Of a DNA stretch of 64,000 nt, positions 1-12,300 are shown piece after piece. The notes under the pieces are model-generated. The model had not been told where the DNA came from. It searched no databases and saw nothing but the letters and a program-made list of their open reading frames with translations. This DNA comes from Panonychus citri (taxonomy: Eukaryota; Arthropoda; Arachnida; Trombidiformes; Tetranychidae). The number at the start of each line of letters is the position of its first letter. The first letter of the stretch is position 1. The stretch covers positions 1,054,001 to 1,118,000 of the forward strand of contig NW_026515539.1 of the NCBI RefSeq assembly GCF_014898815.1, given 5' to 3'. The position numbers and the translations under genes are program-made.

Positions 1-3000
1 TTCATCACAACATGATCAATATTCAACTGATTTCAATTTGATTGATGAATTTCATAATATTATTGTGAAATATTTAAATCATTTCCATGATAATCCATAC
101 ATTAGTATTTATACCCATGCAATTCAAAGAGCCGGTGGGAAGAATTCAAAATAAATATAAAAACATCATAAAGATGAAGATGAAACATATTTATCATTTT
201 TTCTGCTCTCATTAATGAGTTGAAGAAGAAAAAAAATTATCAATGAAGTTCAGAGTTCTGAATGCTGGAAATATGTTCCAGATAATTTTTTTCTTCTATT
301 ATAATGAGTACAGGGTATTCATTTTCCATGAGTGATCAATAATCATTCGGAGTCAGTGTTATATTATCATTGAACTTTTCTCAAAATTTTTCTGGGTCAC
401 TCTTTGTACTTTGTCAATGAATCAAAGAGGCACAACAACAGAAACACAGACAGTAATAATAACATGTCAACCGATTTACTAATTAATAATTTAATTAATT
501 ATCTTAAAACATGAGTCATGAATCTGATCATGAAATTTTCATGGTGAATTAGGGCTTACACATAAGACAATTGGAAAATTTTTCTTGATCAATTCTGAAT
601 TCGATATTCAGATTATCGTTGTAACGATTTTGTCAATCAAACGAAATGAAATCCTGAGATTTGTGAAATTTTATCTTCTCATCATCATTATCATCATGTA
701 TTCACCCATGAGCTAAATGATCATGGTAATTTCTTAACCCATTGTTAGTATAAAAAAATAGCAAATACAGGGAACTGAACAAACGAAATTAGATAAATCT
801 TCAATTCCCAATAGGAATTGAAGATATCATGTAGGGGAAGAAATCTGAATGTAATCAGTTTAAGGATGAAGATGATTTCGATTCTGATGATGATGATGTT
901 CATTTACCGTGAGTAGAGAAGAGTGATAGAGATGAATGGATCACCCTGAAGCATTGAAATGTTCATGAGATATGAAGGTTTTCAGATTTTAGACTTAAAT
1001 ATAACATGATGATGATAATGTCTAATATTGTGATAACTATTCATGTGATTGAAACTGAATCACATCAGTTTCAACTTATTCTCGTTTTCCTTAATTTTCC
1101 AGGAAATTATTTAGAATGAAATTCTGATAAAAAAATTTCATGAGATTCTCACAAAATGATAACTGTTTCCAAATGGGAACAACAAAACTAATCTGATAAC
1201 GAGTCGAAACATGAGTACAGGGATAATGTAAAACCATGGAGGGTGTGGTAATAACAATCCCTGGGCAATGAGAACAACATTTTATCATAATGATCAAGTA
1301 AAAAGAAAGTTTTTTCCTACTTTCAGCATCTCAGAGCGAGAATTTCATGAAAGAGATAATATGAACTGATTAATCTGATAGGAAATTACCAATGTAACTT
1401 GTTTTCTTACCATTTAATGATGATGATGATCATCATCATCTTCAACAAGATGATGAGGATAACAGAAACAATAATATTAATGCTCTGAGTAAACAGATAG
1501 AATTGAAAATGATGAACTTTTTTTCTGTTCGTTTTCAAATCTTATCTTTTATGTACCTTGAGGTTTGTTGTTATTTCATGTTCCTTGTGGTGGGGTGGGT
1601 ATTATTTTGTTTCCGCTTCGATGTAATACTTTACTCTTCAATTCAATTCATCGGAATGGAAAAAAAAAGAAAGAGACAAGAAAGAGATGAAAAGTAATTC
1701 TTTCCACAGAAATTCATGATTTTCATGTTTTCTTTTCAAATCTTCTCTGAATTTAAAGTTGATCTTTGTTTACACAACAACTTTCACTTTTCCTCTTTCA
1801 CTCATCTTCCTCATCTTCCACACCCATGATGATCTTTCACCATCCATCACCACCTCTTCAAACTTCCGATGTTTATATTGATAATAATACAAATTATATC
1901 ATTTTAGTTCATCTTTGTTTATTTTTCTGTCTCTGCTTTTTTTTTTATTCCAAAGAAAAAAGTTCCAACGGATTCTCAAGTTTACTTACTTCATCTTCCC
2001 ATGAGTAATTGTTATTATCTAATAATAATAATACAATTTCAACACTTATCATTATTCATCATCATCCTTATCCTGATCATCATCATCTCATCACCGCCAC
2101 CATCAGAATGGTTACAAAAACAACAAGAGAAACTTTTAAATTCCAATGCAACAAATACAATTCATTCAGAGAATTCAATAATAAGAATTGGGTGAAAAAT
2201 AAAAGAGGAAGATGTGATAACTCAACCTCCTCGAATTTGTAATCATTTTCAATTCTTTTCATCAGATTAATTCAATGTTTTTCTGTTATAAAAAAAAACC
2301 TCATCTTCTTCATCATATTTATCATCATTCAGTTAAACTCACATAGATTCACATGATAACTTCATTGAGCATGAACTTTTATCATGACTAACAAGTGTTT
2401 TCATTTCATCAACTTTTCAATCAATTTTCATCATTATCCTGGAGTGAAAAAAAAAATCCTATTATTATAATCAAGTCAATAGGTTATTATCATTTTGATG
2501 ATGAACAAGATGAAAGTTCAGTCTGATGATGATGAGGATGATGACAAGAAAATAAAGATAAAAGGATGAGTTGAAATCCCGGAAGAATTAAAATTCATTC
2601 AGATTTATTTTCCATGTTAATTGAAAGTTACTTTTATTGTTAATTTTATCATAATCAAGCTTTTAAATAAAATTATCATCTTCATTGTGATACAGTTTAA
2701 TGATTTGGGTTAATTTCCATGGTGTTGGTCTTGTTGTTCAATTAAGATCAACCCAACAATCAACATTTACTCCCCATCGACTTTTACCCTTTCTGGATAA
2801 CCAAAGTTTCAGATTCATTAAGGTTCCAATCATTTCTCATATCGATTCTGGTTTTATATCTAATTCATCTTCCGCCTCCCGCTGATCTTATAATAGTTTA
2901 TCACAATCATCCCTCTTCCACCCTCGATTCCCACTCCCTCGATGGCTTTTTCGTTTCCTCTCTCTCTCTTTCGATGTTAATACCAGAGGATAATGTTAAT

Positions 3001-3600
3001 TTCATGTTGATGATAATTTACAAGTTGAACTTGTTGTTATTCTTGCATGAATTTCACTGAAATTTTGTCTTTTTTTTATATTCACTTTAATCCAATCCCA
3101 CCGGTGGGTCATGATTCTAATTGTTACATTCATTTGTAAGAGTTAACAACATGATGATTATCATGGTATCTCAATGGAAAAGTAATTGTAAATGTTTTTT
3201 TCTCGGTTTCTTTTCCTTTGATTTTGTTTTGCTTCTCATTGAAAATCCAAATCAAAGTTTTAATCATCATGAGGTTTCCATAGATTTCAATGAGATTTTC
3301 ATGATGTATGAGATGCTAATTATATCTTTTGGTGATTTTTTTTGTTCCTCTCTCGGTGTAATCATTTATCATTTCGCATCACCAGTGGAAACTTTTACAC
3401 AGACATTCAGTGGTGATGATGATGAAGGATGAAAAGGCAAGGAAGTGAATGGTTTGTTTGTTTTTTACTCTTGAAGATAAACAAGTTACTAATGGTGTTT
3501 TTTAGGCTTTGGTTGGTGGGTGATTGTTGATGATAATGTTCAAAGTTGAAAAATAAGATTCAGATGAACAAAAATTAATTGTTTATCTTGTTGGTTTAAT
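1..3600. other. Gene-free AT-rich intergenic region
   Basis: I see no supportable gene here. Open frames on both strands are short and made of low-complexity ATC/GAT, TTTTC and CT runs. Scattered trinucleotide GAT/ATC stretches occur (for example near 1415-1445 and 2010-2090), plus a short CT run near 2955-2975. The 3' untranslated region of the InaF-motif gene, which is transcribed leftwards and stops at 3601, must lie at the right edge. Confidence 0.7.
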
Positions 3601-4752
3601 TCAGTTGAGTGAAATGTTTGGTGTGTTTGTAACATCCATGATCCAGTCTACTGTTGATGAAGATGAGGATGAATCTGAAGGTGAATTTGATGGAAATGAT
3701 GAAACAAAGTCGGAGGGAAAAGCTGATGGCACAGCGGAGGAAGAAAACTCTTGAAGTGGCGGTGGGAAAGAGGCTGAAGGTGAGGATGGAAAATCAAGTA
3801 AAGGTGGAAAAGGAGAAGCTACAGAAGATGATGTTGATGAGGAAGATAAAGAAGATGTTAATGAGGATGATGATGATGAAGAAGAAGAAGAAGATTCAAA
3901 ATCTATTGTGGAGTCAAAAGATGCTGAAGAAATCGAGGCGGAAGGTGATGGCGAAGGCGGAAAAGATGAGGATGGAGATGAAGTCAAAGAAAAAGCTGAA
4001 GTTAAAGATGAAGACGGAAATGAAGATGTTAATAAGGAAGATGAGGATGATGATGATGATTCCTCATCACTAGTTAACTGTGAAGGTAAAGTTGACAATA
4101 AACTAACTGTAATAATTGATGGATTATTATTACCACTGTTATTATCATTACTATTAGGATGGTGATGATTATTAATATGATTGTTATTATGTTTATTTAC
4201 TGATGGTAAGTTATTGTTATTATTATGATTATTGGTCAGTCTACTGTAATGGTCAGAGGTTTTCAGATGTGAAGATGATGATAATGGTGATGATGAGGGA
4301 GATAAAGTTTTGACATTTGTATCATTAAGTCCATTAGCACCGACAACACTACTACCACTTCCTCCTCCGTTTTGTGAATTACCATTTCCACCTCCAGGTA
4401 AGGAGACCAGGTAAGGATTCCAAAGGAAAACATAGTAAAGTGAGAGCACAATGGCCACCAAAGAGACAGCAAACATGTAGGCAACCACGGTGAAAAAACG
4501 GACTAATTTCCGTTTCTTTTTGGTTATATAAATGGCCGATGAGTTATGAAGAACCGTTGGATAGTGAATCTCTGACCGTGACCCAGAGGGTAGCGACCCA
4601 CTGGACTTGGGCTCCGGTGTGGTTGAGATCGCGGTTCCTGCAAAGGTACAATTTGAATGAGTATCAGCCGAAGCTGAGGTTCCCGCTGACCCTCCGCTAC
4701 AGGTCATGGTGACCAAAGTTTTCCCTGTACTAGTTGTAGTAGTTCCGGTCAT
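3601..4752 (-). CDS. InaF-motif single-pass membrane protein with Ser-rich tail
   Basis: Single-exon open frame of 383 residues. The start is the ATG at 4752, because an in-frame TAA lies just upstream. Residues about 78-115 (KKKRKLVRFFTVVAYMFAV followed by SLVAIVLSLYYVFLWNPY) match the InaF motif: a basic patch, then one membrane helix with the LSLYY.F.WNP ending. InaF of flies is associated with the TRP channel, and INAFM1/2 are the vertebrate relatives; a channel-associated or chaperone role here is inference from that family. Residues 1-77 are Ser/Thr-rich. After the helix come an Asn/His-rich stretch and then about 170 residues dominated by Ser, Pro and Phe. Motif-bearing relatives are usually much shorter, so this tail is unusual. 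Overlapping plus-strand frames are mirror images of the Ser codons. It lies downstream of the AKAP2_C-like gene on the same strand, 1.6 kb away. Confidence 0.8.
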   Translation of the reverse strand: MTGTTTTSTGKTLVTMTCSGGSAGTSASADTHSNCTFAGTAISTTPEPKSSGSLPSGSRSEIHYPTVLHNSSAIYITKKKRKLVRFFTVVAYMFAVSLVAIVLSLYYVFLWNPYLVSLPGGGNGNSQNGGGSGSSVVGANGLNDTNVKTLSPSSSPLSSSSHLKTSDHYSRLTNNHNNNNNLPSVNKHNNNHINNHHHPNSNDNNSGNNNPSIITVSLLSTLPSQLTSDEESSSSSSSSLLTSSFPSSSLTSAFSLTSSPSSSFPPSPSPSASISSASFDSTIDFESSSSSSSSSSSLTSSLSSSSTSSSVASPFPPLLDFPSSPSASFPPPLQEFSSSAVPSAFPSDFVSSFPSNSPSDSSSSSSTVDWIMDVTNTPNISLN

Positions 4753-6342
4753 GATTGGTGAGAACAATTAAACAAAACTGACCATCAACTTTTCACTTAA
4801 CCTTTAGTTAATTTGCTTGACCACTAAAAGTAACAATCACAAAAAAAAACAATTCAACTTGATAAACATAAAATTTTGACTTTAAAACAAAAGTTTCTCA
4901 TTGAACAACAATTTATAATCATTCAAGCTGAAAGTTAATTAACTTTAATCACTTTCATGTTGTTTATCACTTTGATTGTTATCATGATGATTGGTGGTCA
5001 TTGTTTTGTCCAGTTTCACTTTGCTTCTGATTGTAAATTGTTCAATATCTCAACTTATCACATCAATGTTACATAATCAACTGAACCTTTGGCTTACCTA
5101 ATCTGAGAAAATGGTTTAATATTATCGTTGATTTATCTCTGTGTAACTGCGCAATCAGTTAATCATCATCTAATAGTAACAGTAAATTCAGTTCAGTTTT
5201 TCATCATCATCATGATCAAAGACTCAAAACTAGAGATACAAAGAGAGACACCTGATGATAAAAGTTAACATTAATCAGGTAAATCTTATGATAACATTTA
5301 ACAACTTGGATTGTTAAGTTTAATTGTTACGATTAAACAAAAGCTTAATCACAAAATAAAGAGTAAAAAATTGAGGGAACCAAAAATAAGGGATTAATTA
5401 AATTCAAAATTTAAAAGGGAAAGGGACTAAGAATTAATCTCCAATTGAATTGTTTTTTCCTTCTCAGAATTAAATTTTCCAAATTGATTCCAAATTGATT
5501 GTTGTCCATTTCCTTGTGTATCTCTTTGTGTATGTGTTTGTGTATATTTAAGGTTTAAAATATATTATTAAATTTTCGTAGTAAATTATTATAAATCAAA
5601 GGCACAATTAACTGATTCGGACCTGTTGTTTCCAGAGGAAAATACAAAATTAATGTTGGTCAGTCAAAATTTTGGGTAAATTATGTTGACCAAGTAACTA
5701 GATAATTAAATGATAAAGGTTACAAAACTTGGATAACTAAAGATATCGGTTACTTTGATTATATCACATATATAAAACTCATACACATTCACACAATCAA
5801 GGACAATTAGCTGACAATTAAGGCTGAGAGAGGGGGGAATGGGTTGTGTGTAAATATATTAGATTGATTACATTAATGAGGATTATAACAATTAGTAAAT
5901 GATTGAAGATCTACCAATCCTTCAAACTGATTTAGATAAGTGATCAATTGCCTTGCAATTTATATAATTAACCAATATGATCAATTATATAAAATGATTA
6001 TCCAAATTAATCATATCATTTATATTGTTTACCTCCTTGTAATTTGTTTTTCTTACTAAATTGATAAAAAACTAAAACAAGGGAGGCAAAAATAAAGTTA
6101 ATTATCATTGATCAAGACGATGATGATGATGATGATTAATCCTCCTCCAATCCAATTCCAGGTAAATCATCAGCAGTTATCATCATGATAAATTACAATT
6201 TAAGTATGTTGAAGATTTTTTTTTTAATTTAATCAAATAATCGATTGATTATTTGTAATTTTTTCTTTAAATTGTTCATCGTTTTATCCCATCAATTGAT
6301 TATCCTGTCGATTTTGGCTCTTGATTGCAAATTAAATGTGAA
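4753..6342. other. Intergenic region between InaF-motif and AKAP2_C-like genes
   Basis: AT-rich spacer with no open frame I can support. It should contain the promoter and 5' UTR of the InaF-motif gene at its left and the 3' UTR of the AKAP2_C-like gene at its right. A GT/TG-rich patch lies near 5510-5545 and a GAT run near 6118-6137. Confidence 0.6.
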
Positions 6343-9300
6343 TTAAAACCTTGGCTCCGGATTCGGATTATCTTTAATTATTTTCTTCTCCCATTGAGCA
6401 ATTAACGGATTCTTCCGAGGCTTTAAACTATTTCCAAATTGTTGGCACACCTAATTTAATTAGAAGGAAAAAAATATCAACAATAATTAGTTGTAACTTA
6501 AAACAGTTTCATGATTGTGATATCAAATCATCATCATCATTAAAGTAATTAATCAATTTGATCATCAATAAATCAGATCGTAGGATTATAATAATGATCG
6601 TTAATTGTTACAAGAAAAGGGTTGAAATTATAATGAATCAAGAGCAAAACATTATAATAATAATCAAAATAAATTCAGTTTTACAATATTCAAATGAACT
6701 ATTGATGATCAATTGGATTGAAGTGAAAACCAAATGAGCAAAAATCATCAAAGTGTTTAACAATATTGATCAATAATTATGATTAAGATGATTGAATTAC
6801 TTACTTTTTTATCATCATCATGTGAAATAATATTTGGGTTACTGATTGTCCGTTTTAATCCCGCAACAGTTTCATACAATGAACCATTCCGACCAGCAGA
6901 ACCAGAATCACCATTATTAATATCATGATAATCATCATTACCATGATGACCATCATCAGCATCATTATTATCATCATCATCACCAGCATCTCGACCAAGG
7001 AGATTCAAATTAGGTTGAGATAAGCCCATCAACCTGGCTCGTTGGCGTCTACAAGAAAACAATTAATATCAACCATTATCATTTCTTTGTATACAATAAA
7101 AAAAAAGTTATATTTAGTCGTGAAAAATTAGTTTCGAGTGGTTTTGGTTAATCACTCGCACAGGTAGTGAGCTAAAATCAACTGATTAAACAATCAAGAC
7201 TCGTAAGTTAATTTTAATCAATGAGTAAATTAACAAAGTGTTAGCATTGATGATGATAAAGATTATCAAGTTAATCAATTTATTTATTAGCTCACTACCT
7301 GTGCGAGTGATTAAAATATCGGTCGAAACTAATTTGTTCACGACTGTAAATACAATTAGCAGAAGAAAACAAAAATTAAAGCTAAATCATGATAACGATA
7401 TAAGTAAATAGTTGTGGGTCAGTTAGTTGGTCAATATCAATTGAAATCATCATGTAATTGTAATAAAAGTTTCAAGGAGTAACATATTGATAATAACATG
7501 AATGAAAATGTAAATCATCACGATCAAATCAATGATTAACAATCAAATTTGATAACAATATGAAATGACAAGACTCGCCTCGGGTGAGGTTGTTCAATAT
7601 AATAGATGAAGACACTGAAAGATGATAATAACATAACAGGTAAACTAATCTAATTCATATGATTAACAGCAAAATAATACAACAACAATTTAATTAGGCG
7701 TAATCACAATTAGCTTGAAAACCAAACCCAAAAACTTTCACTTCATGAAACCATCAAGATTATTATTAATTTAATGTTGATAATAGACAACAGAAAATAT
7801 AACAAATGAAACACCAACAATCAAACAATTTTATTCATTAATGAATAGGGCTCATGATAATTATTAATTGTAATTGTAATCATATTCATAAAAATGTATC
7901 ATCGGTAAATTAATTGCAATTTAAATGTATTAACATCATTGGTTTCACTTTCATCAACAATCATATTAGTTTCACTGTTGGATGTGAATCAAGTTTATTA
8001 TTATTATCATTCACAATTTGCTATTTACAATTAATATTATGTATTAATAGATGAGTTTTTTTGGTTAATTGTTGCAACTATTTAACTTGATCGTTAAACC
8101 AAATTTGTTATATTGTTTAACTAAATTGTTAACCAAACCCTTGGGCCTACACAAATTTTAATCAAATCTAATTTAATGTTGATCATTTTCATACCAAGTT
8201 AATTATCAATCTTCCTGAATGTTTAATCATTATGATAAGTGAAAGTTAATCAAAGTGACAATTAACTTTTAATCTATTCTTAACAGAATAATTTTCTAAT
8301 TGTTTGGGTTTTTAGTTAATTAACTTTTTAATTTACTTTTCTGTTATCTTATTATCATCTCATATTAATAATATGCCCAAAGTATTGGCAAATCAATTGT
8401 TAATTTTTAATAATGTTCACATAATAAAAATTAAATTAGTTAATTAAACAAGTTTCGATTGTCATTATCCGTTGATTAAAAGCTAATCTGTTAATTATAA
8501 TTGTAATTGTTGAACCTTGAAAGTCCGTTAACTTTTAATAAACAACCAAATTAACTTTTCAATTAATATTAATTTTTTGTTACTCAATCTGATTAACTTT
8601 TCAACTATAACTTTACTATTAATTTATTGATATAATTAAGTACTGGGTAACAATTAATTTTAATTGTATGCGATTTTTTATTGGTATTTGGTTGAAAAAC
8701 TTTCAAATTGTTCAATCAGTTAATCAAGTGTATAATTTGTGATTAAAAGTTTTTTTTTCTCATCTACATTATTGTTATTCAATCAATTTTGATGTAAATT
8801 AATTTAATCAACAACAATTAGATGAAAAATTTAACCTATTGGATATCCTAATGATGATAAATGATTTACAATTCAATTGATTTCCTGAGATACTTTCTCA
8901 TTCAGATACAAACACACAAAAGCAATTAAAGATTTGAACTGAATTGAAAGTTGATTTAATTAAATAATTCTGAACAATATCATCAATTTAAATTGTTGTA
9001 TTTAAATAATTAAAGTGACAGGACACATTCAATCATGATTAGCAATCTGAATCTAATGGTGTTAAATTATCAATTGAATGAGTTTATGATCAATAGTGGA
9101 AATTTTTTAAGGCAAACAATTAACATTCAAATCTTTAATTAGCTAAATTAATTATTGTAGGTGATTGTGATTAAGATAAAATGTATAATTTATTATTCAC
9201 AATCAATAAATTGTTGACCATTCATAAGCAGATTTGATTGATTTAATCAAATATACTTATTAAATTTAAATACAAATCGTGATTGCCGTTAGCTAAATTG

Positions 9301-12300
9301 TTCATGATTAGTATTATTTTCACAATTAATATCATATATTAATATTATATTTAAATTATATATATTAGGGTTAACTGAATTAAACTAATTATCATCATCA
9401 ATAGTAATTGTCAAAGTAAAGAAACTTAATTTTATATGATTAAAAATTAGATTGACCACCAACATTTAATTGTTGGGATTAGGTTAAGGTGAGAATGATC
9501 AATTAATCAAATTACGTTTCTAATTGTGATTTCAACGTAAACACAATTGTATTGATGGATTTATATTAATTATATTAGAGAAAATAGAAAAGGCTAATTG
9601 TTAATTATCAATGATTTTCCAATAAAGTAAAAACTTAATACATTTCCAAATGATTAACTGAATGATTTAGGTTTTTAATTTATTTCCAATCAGTTATTTA
9701 ATATCATCAATCATTCAACTAAAAGGTATCAATCAACTTGATGATGATTAAAAACAATCAAGTAAATGATTAACACATAATAGAAAAATAATTTTCATTA
9801 AAAATCATTTTTCTTCACAAATTCATATTGATTAAAATACAATTTAACTTTTTAATCTGATTGATATCAAACAACAATAAAGTCTGTGAATAATAATCGC
9901 TGGATATTGAAAAGTTAATCAATCAATTAACGAGTAAGTTAATCAATGTTAATTAACCATCACAGTGAACGACATGTAATTAAATTAAGATTATTGATTG
10001 AGACTCTTCCTGGTTTATTCTAGACAAAATTAATTACTCAACTTTGTTTACCATCTCAATCAATCTAATCCTTCACCAACAGAATTGTTCAATCATCCTG
10101 ATGATTAAGTTTCAAAATGTAACATATTAATTGTATATTAATCAAGGTAAATTGTCAATTTGCAATTTGGAAAAGGATTTAAATTGTTGATATTTACCTT
10201 AATTCCTCTTCTCGAGCTTTCATCTCTTTAAGCTCTTCCTGAATCTTTGATTCCGCTGAAATTGAACCTCGACGAAAACCTTTATCACCTTTTATCATTA
10301 TCGGAGGTCGTAGTTCACCTCCATAAAGATCAGTACATGAACCCATCTGATAGAAAGGTGAACATGTTGGATTACCTGTTGATGTTGCTGTTTTACCTTT
10401 GGAGGAGATAAACTTATGCATTGAAATGCTTTTGGTTAAACCTTTTTTCATGAAAGGTTGGAAACCAGTTCGTTTCAGAGTTGTTATTGTTCCTGATGTT
10501 GGTGTTATGGTTGAAGAAGATGATGAAGATGACAAAGAGGATGATGAAGATAAAGATGCTGTTGATAAAGATGAGGATGACAGTGTTGTTGTTGATGACG
10601 ATGGGATCGATGATGTAATTGGCTTGTTTATATTATTAGTTTGAATAATGTTTACATGATTATTTTGATTGCTGGCATTAACGTTGTTAATATTAACATG
10701 ATTATTATTTGGTTGCTGCTGATGATGATTATTGGTACCATTAACTAATGATGATAATGATGCTAATCCATTGGAACCATGTTGATTGTTTGAAATATTA
10801 TTCCCTGTTAATCCGTTAGTATTAAATCCTCCAAATGAAGTTTCAATGTTTTTGGCAGTTTGAGGTTCAATGTTTACTGTTGCCTTAATGTTGTTTGGTA
10901 ACCTTTAATTAAGAAATAAAATGTTTAACAATTAGTTGTGATTAACTTTCATTGAGTTATAACTGTTATGGGAAAATTGGTTTGCTTTGTTTTTCTCATT
11001 ATAATCATCAAGTTAATTAGAAAATGAATCAATTTCAATTGTCTTGGAATCTTGTTTGATTGATTGTTTTACCATTCACAATAACTTGATCAACAATCTG
11101 ATGGTTGAGATTTTTCATCAACAAATTGTAACCATGAACCTTTTTAAATCAGGATTAGATTAAATTGCTTTTCAATTTATAGTTTATAACAAAATTCAAT
11201 CAAATTTCAATCTTTTTGTTTTCTCTTTAACAATTAAACTAATTAACTCTTGTTGAAAAGGGTCAACTTTAATTGTCAATGATTAAATAAACATGACAAT
11301 TAGATTGACAAGAAAGATAGTAAATTGTGGACAAACAATTTACTGTAATTTATTGGAAATGATTGCTACAAGTTTATGAGAAAATGATGAAAAAAAAAAG
11401 TTTCTCGGACTTGAGATTAGCAATTAGTTTATCAACATTTAAATGATTTAGTATAATAAACAAACTTAATCCAGGTTAATCCATTTTCAAGTCAAGATAT
11501 TTTTATTGTTATGATGTAATTTAGCCTAATAACATTTTCAAAAAAAAGGACTGAGATCATTAATCGTTACGGTGATGATGTTGATGATGAGGATGAAGAT
11601 GAAGATGAAGATGAAGATGACCAAACCTGACACTTGATACTACTGCTAACTGATTATTCATCATGCTTTCAGAATGGGAACAATTCATCATTCTTCCTAC
11701 TCAAATGAACATTATCATTATGAAAATTTATCAACATCATCATGATCATCATGATCATCAGCAATTTACGCAATTGATATTTTCAATATCAGTTCCTATT
11801 TGCCCATTAATCATATAGATACTCAATTTACAATTAATTGTCAATGATTATTATCATCAATTGCAATGATAACGATATATGATGATGCTTATCAATTCGT
11901 GAGAAATTAACTAATTTAAATTTCTCACTCAATTTCAATTCACTTAGATCAGTCTACTATTAAATAGATGAAATTATCATTTAACTAAATTAAACGCTAA
12001 TTTAATTTACTAATTTGATAATAATAACAAAATTACTGGATAATGAAAAGGTAAATATTAATTTAAATGTAATAAATATACATGTATATATATGAAATTA
12101 GCTGGATAATTAAATGGTTGACATTAATCTGTGAAAGTCAATTAGTTTTGAAAGTTATTCAAACACCATCAAAGTGTCAGACTAAATATTTTAACCCAGA
12201 AAATTAAATTAAATCAACACAATGAATTAATATGATGGATTCAATAGTTTGTGTATTGTTAAATTAGGTAAAAAAAGTAGATGATTGAAAGATATTTTTA

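Noticed and set aside
3654..4165. Plus-strand Lys/Met-rich and Glu/Asp-rich frames
   Set aside because: They are antisense shadows of the Ser/Asn codons in the InaF-motif gene.
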